From Terriglobia bacterium (GTDB taxonomy: Bacteria > Acidobacteriota > Terriglobia > UBA7540), in the NCBI GenBank assembly GCA_030040515.1, contig JASHTO010000521.1:1-15798 (forward strand): a stretch of DNA of 15,798 nt, in the 5' to 3' direction. The translations under genes and the position numbers were made by a program. Positions 7,228 through 13,258 of this stretch are shown here, in pieces (positions within the stretch are counted from its first letter, which is position 1; each line of letters opens with the position of its first letter). The notes beneath the pieces were generated by a model. That model searched no databases. It had not been told where the DNA came from and saw only the letters and a program-made list of their open reading frames with translations.

Positions 7228-9852
7228 ATGTTACCTCAAACTGCAACCAAGCTTACTCGGCGGTCGCTCTTTTCCCAAGCAGCGCTAGCCTTGGGGGGCG
7301 CGATAACGCTTCCACGACGAAGTCCACTTTTGGCGCTTTCCGCTGAACAGAGCGGGGCTGCGGATCTTCCGGAAAGAGTTTCACTTCGCATCGTCGTGCT
7401 GCAATCGCTCAGCGAAGCCCAACAGATTGTGCAGCGCTTAAGGAATGGAGACGACTTCGTTTCACTCGCTGCCGAGAAGTCGATCGATCCTACGGCAAGC
7501 AAGGGAGGCGATCTCGGCGTCCTCGATCCTTCAATCTTGCGCCCGGAATTGAGAGCCGCCCTGAAGGGACTGAAGCCGGGCGAAATCAGCTCCATCGTCC
7601 AAATCCCCGAGGGATATGCGATTTTGAAGTTCGATGGGCAGGTCAGTGCGAAATCCACTGACGACAATTCCAGCATGCTGCTGGCTTTGACAGGCCCCGG
7701 AGCCGTTCGCTACGGACCTGACGTCGATGGCTATGGCGAAGCCTGGAGCATCTTTTTCAAGTACGAGGACAAGCCCAAGGACTGGGACCGAGAAATCAAG
7801 CCGATCGCGGTCACCGAAGTACACCAACGCTCGTTGAACAGCGCGATAAAGCAGTTGCAGGATATCCTTGCCTCCGGTTTGGACGGTGCGACCCCGCAAA
7901 ATATCGTTCAACTCCGTTACATTCTTGCCCAGATCTATGCTTTTCGAGGGGAAATGGGCATGGCAATCGACCAATGGGAATTGTGCTCCCAGTTGTGCCA
8001 ACCGATGGACCCGCCAAAGGCCCATTACCTGGAAGAGGTTTTGGGAATTGCGTACTTGCACAAATCTGAAATGGAAAACAGGGTATATCTTGAGCCCGGG
8101 GAAAAGTGCCTTTTCCCCATGTCATCCACCATGCCGTACACGCAGACCGCGGACTCCGAGAAAGCTCTCGAGCACCTGCAAAGATTCCTGCGCGACAGTC
8201 CCAATGATCTCGAAGCGAAGTGGCTGCTGAACCTGACCTGCATGACGCTCGGGAAATATCCCGGTGCGGTTCCGCCCGATCACCTCATCCCGTTGTCCAG
8301 GTTTGAATCGAAAGACGCGGTGGGAAAGTTTGTGGATGTGGCTCCGGAAGCAGGCTTGAAAGTGTTCTCGAACGCCGGGAGCATCATCGTCGATGACTTT
8401 GAGAATCACGGTCTGTTTGACATTGTTCTCTCCGAAATGGACTTTCAAAACTCCGAGGTAACCTTACGCTACTTTCATAACAACGGCAACGGAACGTTTG
8501 ACGACCAGACTGAACGGTCCGGGCTGAAGGGGGAGCTGGGTGGGCTGAACATCATTCAGACCGACTACAACAACGACGGTTGCCTGGATATTTTGGTTCC
8601 TCGCGGGGCCTGGGTCTACCCGGTGCCCATGTCTTTGTTCCGAGGAAACGGCGGCGGTACGTTCGAAGATGTGACGCGCCAAGCCGGATTGACGGCTCTG
8701 GCATCCACGCAAGCCGTGGTGTGGGCGGATATTAACAACGATGGCTACCTTGACTTGTTTGTAGGGAACGAGCGAGGTCCGAGTCACCTGTTCTTGAACA
8801 AGGGCGACGGCACATTCGAGGATATTTCCGCCGCTTCCGGCGTCGACCGGATTGCCTTCACCAAAGGCGTGGTGGCGGGTGACTACGACAATGACGGGCA
8901 TGTGGACTTTTACGTCACCAACATGGGCAACAGCAATTTCCTTTACCACAATGAAGGCAATAACACTTTCAAGGAAGTTGCCCGCGAAGCGGGTGTTCGC
9001 GACCCGTTGGGAGAGAGCTTCGCCACCTGGTTTTTCGATTACGACAATGACGGTTGGTTGGACCTCTTTGTCACCAGTTATTACTCTGGCTCTGTCGATG
9101 AGAACATTCGCACCTACCTCGGGCTTCCTCCCAATGCGGTTACTTTGAAACTCTACAAAAATATGCGGGACGGCACCTTCGATGACGTTACCGCCGACGT
9201 CGGTTTAAACAAGGTTTTTATGCCCATGGGCGCGAACTTCGGTGACGTCGATAACGACGGCTTTCTGGATATTTATCTCGGTACCGGGAACCCTTCCTAT
9301 GGCTCTCTGGTGCCGAATGTATTGCTACGCAATAACCAGGGGCGAACCTTCGTTGACGTCACGGCCTCATCCGGCACCGGAGAACTGCACAAAGGGCACG
9401 GCACTGCCTTTGCCGACATGAGCAATACCGGGCAGCAGGACATCCTGACGGTCATTGGTGGCGCAACTCCGGGCGACAAGCACGCTTTGCGTTATTTCAA
9501 AAACCCCGGCAACGACAACGATTGGATCAGGATCAAACTCGTCGGAGCGAAGAGTAACCGTGCGGCGGTCGGCGCCCGGATCAAGGTTTCGGTTGAAAAT
9601 GCCACGAGCGGACTACGCTCGATCTGTCGGACGGTGGGCAGTGGCGGTTCGTTTGGCGCAAATCCTTATGAGCAACACATTGGTCTGGGGCCGGCAGCTC
9701 GGATCGATCAGATTGAAATTACCTGGCCCGCGAGCGGCACCAAACAACTCTTCACCAATGTTCGCGCAAATCAGGTGATCGAAATCAAAGAATTCTCAAC
9801 CCAGTTCACTTCGCTGCATCGTCCCAAAATCCCATGGCCGAAACGCGTGTGA
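7228..9852 (+). CDS. Secreted PPIase-TPR-VCBS/ASPIC-UnbV (CRTAC1-like) fusion protein
   Basis: An 874-residue protein, likely exported by Tat: residues 9-30 read LTRRSLFSQAALALGGAITL, with a twin Arg and a hydrophobic core. Residues ~52-136 are a parvulin-type rotamase domain (VLQSLSEAQQIVQRLRNGDD, FVSLAAEKSIDPTASKGGDL, then LKPGEISSIVQIPEGYAILK). Residues ~195-345 are helical and TPR-like. Residues ~365-760 carry FG-GAP/VCBS repeats with five Ca2+-loop motifs of DxxNDGxxD form at 446, 501, 552, 604 and 673, plus a degenerate one near 389. Residues ~780-856 are an ASPIC/UnbV domain (AVGARIKVSVE, then GSGGSFGANPYEQHIGLG and ITWPASGT). The start is fixed by an in-frame TAA directly before the ATG, with a modest GAGG at 7214-7217. 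The family probably forms Ca2+-stabilised propellers; its biochemical role is unknown. The rotamase domain suggests extracytoplasmic folding. It sits 64 bp upstream of the SCO-like gene, likely one operon, inside the IS-bounded segment. Confidence 0.9.
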   Translation: MLPQTATKLTRRSLFSQAALALGGAITLPRRSPLLALSAEQSGAADLPERVSLRIVVLQSLSEAQQIVQRLRNGDDFVSLAAEKSIDPTASKGGDLGVLDPSILRPELRAALKGLKPGEISSIVQIPEGYAILKFDGQVSAKSTDDNSSMLLALTGPGAVRYGPDVDGYGEAWSIFFKYEDKPKDWDREIKPIAVTEVHQRSLNSAIKQLQDILASGLDGATPQNIVQLRYILAQIYAFRGEMGMAIDQWELCSQLCQPMDPPKAHYLEEVLGIAYLHKSEMENRVYLEPGEKCLFPMSSTMPYTQTADSEKALEHLQRFLRDSPNDLEAKWLLNLTCMTLGKYPGAVPPDHLIPLSRFESKDAVGKFVDVAPEAGLKVFSNAGSIIVDDFENHGLFDIVLSEMDFQNSEVTLRYFHNNGNGTFDDQTERSGLKGELGGLNIIQTDYNNDGCLDILVPRGAWVYPVPMSLFRGNGGGTFEDVTRQAGLTALASTQAVVWADINNDGYLDLFVGNERGPSHLFLNKGDGTFEDISAASGVDRIAFTKGVVAGDYDNDGHVDFYVTNMGNSNFLYHNEGNNTFKEVAREAGVRDPLGESFATWFFDYDNDGWLDLFVTSYYSGSVDENIRTYLGLPPNAVTLKLYKNMRDGTFDDVTADVGLNKVFMPMGANFGDVDNDGFLDIYLGTGNPSYGSLVPNVLLRNNQGRTFVDVTASSGTGELHKGHGTAFADMSNTGQQDILTVIGGATPGDKHALRYFKNPGNDNDWIRIKLVGAKSNRAAVGARIKVSVENATSGLRSICRTVGSGGSFGANPYEQHIGLGPAARIDQIEITWPASGTKQLFTNVRANQVIEIKEFSTQFTSLHRPKIPWPKRV

Positions 9853-9916
9853 GGGCGCGGCCTCACCATCGCCCCGAGCGAGCGCGAGGGTCGCCGGGAC
9901 GAAAGGAGCAACTCCT

Positions 9917-10891
9917 ATGCGTCAAATCCTTGAATGCCCAAAAAGTGCCGGAGTCTTAATAGCGGCGTTCCTGTTATGCGCTCGGCTAGCTGCCGGGGCG
10001 CAGACTTATGGCGCCTCGGGATTGGTATTAAAGGTGGATCGGCAGCACGATGAGATTCTGGTATCCATGCAGGAAATTCCGGGTTACATGGATGCAATGG
10101 TGATGCCTCTGCCTGTGCGCCAACAGCAGGACCTGCAAGGACTCCGCCCTGGCACGATGGTGGACTTCCGCTTGGTGGTCACCGAAAACTCCTCTTATGC
10201 CGAAGGAATTCGAGCTCGCTCTTTCGTGAGTCTGGAGAACGATCCACAAGGAGCCTGCCGCCTCGCCATCATTGACAAAACTCTGGATGCGAAATCCACC
10301 ACGGCGAGCCGCGTGGTACCTGGCCAGCACGTTCCTGACTTTACACTCTCCGACCAATACCATCGCCCGGTTTCCCTGTCGCAGTTTAGCGGCAAGGTCG
10401 TAGCGATGACGTTTGTATACACCCGCTGCCCACTGCCGAACTTTTGTTTCCGTCTTTCTACGAATTTCGGCCAGGTCCAGAGACGCTTCAGTACACAGAT
10501 GGGCCGGGACCTCATTCTCCTGACCGTTACCCTTGACCCCGCCAATGACCAGGCAGATGCGCTGCTCAAGTACGGGAGCATCTGGAAGGCCAACAATAAC
10601 TCGTGGCGGTTCCTGACGGGATCGCCAGCCGCGGTCAAAAGGGTGACCGATTTCTTCGGCGTGGTCTCCAACCAGGATGAAGGCACCATAACTCATTCTC
10701 TCCACACAATCCTCATCGACCGGGGGGGTAATCTGGTGGCAAACCTTGAGGGTAACGAGTTCACTGGGAAGCAACTTGGAGATCTTATCGAGGTCGAATT
10801 GCGTAGAACTGGGATGCCCGGTGCGGTGGAAAAGGCAAACCTTGCGAGCCGAACGACGAATTCTCTGAATTCAGGCGGACTTCAAAGATAA
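9917..10891 (+). CDS. CusF-like/SCO fusion protein, periplasmic copper-thiol factor
   Basis: A 324-residue exported protein with AAGGAG (9903-9908) eight bases before the ATG. Residues ~11-28 are a hydrophobic signal sequence. Residues ~32-100 resemble the CusF-like copper-binding fold: QEIPGYMDAMVMPLPV keeps the Met61/Met63 pair, but the usual ligand His is Met51 here. Residues ~136-295 are SCO1/SenC, thioredoxin-like: PDFTLSDQYHRPVSLSQFSG, then Cys171 and Cys177, LTVTLDPANDQ, and His260 in ITHSLHTILID. SCO proteins deliver copper to, or reduce, the CuA site of cytochrome oxidases. The Cys pair is spaced CX5C (CPLPNFC), not the classical CX3C, a variant I associate with CusF-SCO fusions. It is likely co-transcribed with the VCBS/ASPIC gene. 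Only 7 bp separate its stop from that of the convergent regulator. The true metal or partner is not shown by the sequence. Confidence 0.9.
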   Translation: MRQILECPKSAGVLIAAFLLCARLAAGAQTYGASGLVLKVDRQHDEILVSMQEIPGYMDAMVMPLPVRQQQDLQGLRPGTMVDFRLVVTENSSYAEGIRARSFVSLENDPQGACRLAIIDKTLDAKSTTASRVVPGQHVPDFTLSDQYHRPVSLSQFSGKVVAMTFVYTRCPLPNFCFRLSTNFGQVQRRFSTQMGRDLILLTVTLDPANDQADALLKYGSIWKANNNSWRFLTGSPAAVKRVTDFFGVVSNQDEGTITHSLHTILIDRGGNLVANLEGNEFTGKQLGDLIEVELRRTGMPGAVEKANLASRTTNSLNSGGLQR

Positions 10892-10898
10892 CGCAGCC

Positions 10899-11555
10899 TC
10901 ATTCGGGATTAATCAAGCCTTTTTTCACCGCATAGAGAGTCAGTTGGGCCGTGCCGTGAATGCCCAACGTTTCCATAAGATTGCTTCGATGGATGGCCAC
11001 GGTCTTGGGGCTGATGTCCAAGATGTGGGCGATTTCCTTGCTGGATTTTCCCTCCGCCACCATCTGCAGGATGTACCTTTCCCGCGCGGTTAGCCGCTCG
11101 TAAGGGTCTTCGGGTTCGTCCAACTTCTTCCCGGTCTGAGCAACATCCATGAGCAAGGAAGCTACGGAGGGGCTCAGAAAGGGCCGGTCTTCCGCCACTG
11201 TCAGGACGGCTTCCGCCAAGTCCAGGCCGGCCGAGTCTTTTAAGACATATCCCTTGATGCCCGCGCGCATCGCCTGCCGGATGTGCAACTCGTCGCGATA
11301 GATACTCACGATCATCAGCCGGATGCGTGGATCGAGCCGGCTGATTTGTCGAGCTGCTTCCAACCCGTTTAACTCCGGCATCGCCAAATCAAGCAACATC
11401 ACATCTGGATGGTGGCGGCTGGCTAGATCGATCGCTTCGAGGCCGGTGCTGCCCTCAGCCACCACTTCGATGCGGTCGTTATCTTCCAATACGTGCCGGA
11501 AAGCCTGGCGCACCAGGGCGTGATCCTCGACTAACACGACAGTGACTAGCGACAT
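10899..11555 (-). CDS. NarL/FixJ-family two-component response regulator
   Basis: A cytoplasmic DNA-binding regulator of 218 residues counted from the ATG at 11555. An in-frame ATG at 11585 would add 10 residues, but it has no ribosome site and the receiver domain begins right after the internal Met (MSLVTVVLVEDH). Neither start has a strong Shine-Dalgarno; AGGGCGAG lies 8 bases before 11555. Receiver domain, residues ~4-120: acidic pair E10/D11, phospho-acceptor D56 in DVMLLDLAMP, S84 where many regulators have Thr, and K106 in YVLKDS. LuxR-type HTH, residues ~153-215: LTARERYILQMVAEGKSSKE, IAHILDISPKTVAIHRSNLM. Phosphorylation normally controls DNA binding. No sensor kinase is encoded nearby, so it is an orphan in this window. 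It is convergent with the SCO gene with 7 bp between stops, so the two mRNAs may overlap at their 3' ends. Its position within the IS-bounded segment marks it as cargo. Confidence 0.9.
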   Translation of the reverse strand: MSLVTVVLVEDHALVRQAFRHVLEDNDRIEVVAEGSTGLEAIDLASRHHPDVMLLDLAMPELNGLEAARQISRLDPRIRLMIVSIYRDELHIRQAMRAGIKGYVLKDSAGLDLAEAVLTVAEDRPFLSPSVASLLMDVAQTGKKLDEPEDPYERLTARERYILQMVAEGKSSKEIAHILDISPKTVAIHRSNLMETLGIHGTAQLTLYAVKKGLINPE

Positions 11556-11585
11556 TATCGATTCTCGCCCTAACTTTACATCCAT

Positions 11586-12003
11586 ACGAACGAGGCATCC
11601 GATACGTGAAAAAGGAGGCCCGGGACATCAGGCAGGCCCTGTTGGATCTAACTTGGAGGCACAACTGCTGGCTGGGTACGACATACGGAAACACCCACAG
11701 GCTCTAAAACCGTCCAAAGAATAAGGTGCAGCAATACCCCTCCACTAAACGAACCATTGTAAGACGCATCGCTCTTCTCTGATCAATCATAAATTGATAT
11801 TATTTTATCGAGAATTACGAAGCATTTCGACGAATTAAACGTTTATTTTCGGCGGGACGACTTAAGCACGGGCAATTTGCTCATGGATCTTTTCAAATGC
11901 AACGCCCCCCGGAGTCGTAAGGTCACAGTAGAATTACGCTGAAGCCCTGGAAACTTCCCTTCCTGCGACTAAATTGACTGGTTAGAACCCTACCTTAAGG
12001 TAG
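11586..12003. other. Spacer between the response regulator and the right transposase fragment
   Basis: About 420 bp without a supportable gene. It is AT-rich around 11780-11860 and holds two small inverted repeats, ATCAAT/ATTGAT (11782-11798) and the perfect palindrome TAAACGTTTA (11836-11845). These are placed ~225-290 bp upstream of the response-regulator start and could be operators, without proof. The right part ends in a 16-bp perfect palindrome at the junction with the transposase remnant. I found no trace of the missing transposase core in any forward frame. Confidence 0.45.
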
Positions 12004-12020
12004 GATAAGGTAGGAGCACT
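11989..12020. repeat. Palindrome plus tandem 8-mers at the right cargo/IS junction
   Basis: CCTACCTTAAGGTAGG (11989-12004) is a perfect 16-bp palindrome. The half-site AAGGTAGG recurs at once (11997-12004 and 12007-12014). It lies within ~30 bp of the point where recognisable transposase coding resumes, so it marks the probable breakpoint. Confidence 0.6.
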
Positions 12021-12030
12021 TAACTCTCCA

Positions 12031-12552
12031 ATGGCTGGGATCCGCACGGTGGAGGAAGCCAACCGCTTTCTGCGCGCTCATTACATCGGGAAGATGAACC
12101 ATCAGTTCAGCGTGCCAGCGGCGCAAGCGGGAAGCGCCTTTGTGCCTCTGCACGGCCCGGACCTGGACCGCATCTTCTCCGTGCAGCACGAGCGGCGCGT
12201 GGCCAAGGACAATACGGTGCGGCTGGGCGATCGCACCTGGCAGATCGAGCGGACGCCCTGGCGCAACACCCTGGCCGGCTGCCGCATGACGATCTGCGAG
12301 CACCTGGACGATACGGTGAGCCTTCTCTACGGGCCACACGTCGTGGGCCGCTACACGGCCTCCGGCCAGCCGCTCGGCAACGCGAAAATGGCCGGCGGCC
12401 AGCGCTGTGGAAATGACGCGCCGAGGAAAGCGAGGAAAACTCCAAAAGCGAGTTTCCCTCACCTTCCCTCCGCGCTTGGAAATCCGGCACACCCCGCCGG
12501 ATTTCCACATTCCCACAGCGCCCACGGCGGCGGTAGCCCGCAACTTTCGTAA
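12031..12552 (+). pseudogene. C-terminal fragment of ISNCY/IS1202-type transposase
   Basis: The frame is open from 12004. Coding recognisable as the C-terminal region of ISNCY-family transposases starts at AGIRTVEEANRFLRAHYIGK (base ~12034) and continues through SAFVPLHGPDLDRIFSVQHE, DNTVRLGDRTWQIERTPWRN and LAGCRMTICEHLDDTVSLLY to GRYTASGQP, near 12375. After that the frame runs through Pro/His-rich sequence to the TAA at 12550-12552. In intact relatives this part follows a DDE core of roughly 250-300 residues that is missing here. The ATG at 12031 is only a chance internal Met. Strand and order match the N-terminal stub at 6839, and the right inverted repeat follows 19 bases after the stop. 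The extra C-terminal tail could be genuine or could reflect a frameshift, because a second frame at 12407-12592 is also open. Confidence 0.75.
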
Positions 12553-12571
12553 GGAGAAGAAAAATCAAAAC

Positions 12572-12621
12572 CGGACAGATCACTTGCTATAAAAACCGGA
12601 CATCTTGACATGCTAAGAACA
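12572..12621 (-). repeat. Right terminal inverted repeat of the IS remnant
   Basis: Read on the minus strand from 12621 it runs TGTTCTTAGCATGTCAAGAT and ends GTGATCTGTCCG (12583-12572). It aligns with 6745-6793 at 41 of 50 columns. It abuts the right copy of the 21-bp direct repeat. Confidence 0.82.
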
Positions 12622-12641
12622 GCAGTCAATGCGAAATGTTG
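12621..12641 (+). repeat. Direct repeat, right copy (putative target-site duplication)
   Basis: Identical over 21 bases to 6726-6746. It starts exactly where the right inverted repeat ends (one or two bases are shared and cannot be assigned). The match stops on both sides (a versus c before, t versus g after). Confidence 0.85.
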
Positions 12642-12642
12642 G

Positions 12643-12728
12643 GGTGCAGTTTGATGTCGGGGCGGTTTTACGCCACCATTTGGCGATCCCGCCTTGGCGG
12701 GATCGCCGCTACGAATTTAAACTGCTCC
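12643..12728. repeat. REP-like palindromic element
   Basis: An 86-bp unit with imperfect terminal inverted repeats, 12643-12659 against 12712-12728 (13 of 17 match, with a perfect GCAGTTT/AAACTGC core). In the centre is a perfect 12-bp-arm hairpin, GGCGATCCCGCC (12682-12693) and GGCGGGATCGCC (12696-12707), with a TT loop, followed by GCTACGA. The layout (AT-leaning inverted ends around a GC-rich hairpin next to a GCTAC motif) parallels the element at 2553-2670. It could be a REP-type palindrome or a small non-autonomous mobile unit. Confidence 0.6.
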
Positions 12729-12831
12729 GCTACCGCGCGAAAGAAGATTTCGATTCCCCACACGATGGAATGTCGGAGCGGGCTTTCCACAAGGATTGGC
12801 CCAAAGAAGTCTCATCACATACGACAAAGAC

Positions 12832-12860
12832 TTGACAACCCCCCCTCATAAGCGCTATAT
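12832..12860 (+). promoter_or_regulatory. Possible sigma70-type promoter
   Basis: A perfect -35 TTGACA (12832-12837) is followed after 17 bases by CTATAT (12855-12860), or after 18 bases by TATATG. It points toward the lipoprotein gene 400 bp downstream. The -10 match is only fair and no start site is known. Confidence 0.4.
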
Positions 12861-13242
12861 GAAACACGGTAGTGTAAGCAATATTTACTGAAGACGATCA
12901 AAAGCAAAGCTGTCTCAGACTTGGGAGACGGGAGTCTGTAAGCAAGCTCCACTCCGTATTGCGCGATTGTGCCGGGTTGAGGCGCAAGTTGTGGGTGCGG
13001 TCTCGAACCGTGCTGCACCCTGGAGTATAGGCCTGCAATCAGGGTTGGCATGATTGACCCGATCAAGATGGCATCACCTGTGAGCCGGCATTTGCCCAGC
13101 TTGGTGATCGGGCCGTGTCGGTCCAATGTGACTGAGGCGATGTATTCGCACTTTTTGCCTCGGAGCACCGGTGTGCTTCTGAGCTTCGGCGGAATGATCC
13201 CAGGCCTATTGATCAACATATCACATGCCGCTATTGGGGGCG

Positions 13243-13250
13243 AGAGGAGA
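13243..13250 (+). promoter_or_regulatory. Ribosome binding site deciding a GTG start
   Basis: The purine run AGAGGAGA lies eight bases upstream of GTG at 13259. It supports GTG rather than a later ATG, and the GTG start gives a complete lipoprotein signal peptide. Confidence 0.65.
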
Positions 13251-13258
13251 GTCCTGCC

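Larger units (their letters stand above)
6745..12621. mobile_element. Cargo-bearing remnant of an ISNCY/IS1202-type element
   Basis: About 5.9 kb bounded by imperfect terminal inverted repeats (6745-6793 and 12572-12621; 41 matches over 50 aligned columns) and then by a 21-bp direct repeat on each side. Directly inside the left end is the N-terminal stub of an IS transposase; directly inside the right end is the C-terminal part of a transposase of the same type and on the same strand. About 5 kb of unrelated genes (secreted VCBS/ASPIC protein, CusF-SCO protein, response regulator) replace the middle. The outer signatures are those of a single insertion. Whether the segment moved as a composite or transporter IS, or whether cargo replaced the core of a resident IS later, cannot be decided from the sequence. 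No complete transposase remains, so it is not autonomous now. Confidence 0.78.
12729..13258. other. Spacer and probable 5' leader of the repeat lipoprotein gene
   Basis: About 530 bp with no gene I can support. A 70-codon frame at 13050-13262 (+) ends overlapping the lipoprotein start by four bases but has no ribosome site and no recognisable domain. A 134-codon frame on the minus strand (12815-13219) is also unrecognised. A possible sigma70 promoter lies at 12832-12860; if used, the leader would be ~390 nt. Confidence 0.45.

Noticed and set aside
7868..10774. Frames of 98-248 codons overlapping the VCBS/ASPIC and SCO genes
   Set aside because: They are shadows of two genes with clear domains and start signals.
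11995..12583. Minus-strand frames of 182 and 158 codons
   Set aside because: They are antisense to the recognisable transposase C-terminus.
12815..13219. 134-codon minus-strand frame
   Set aside because: It has no recognised domain, no convincing ribosome site, and a start inside spacer sequence; kept only as part of the spacer description.
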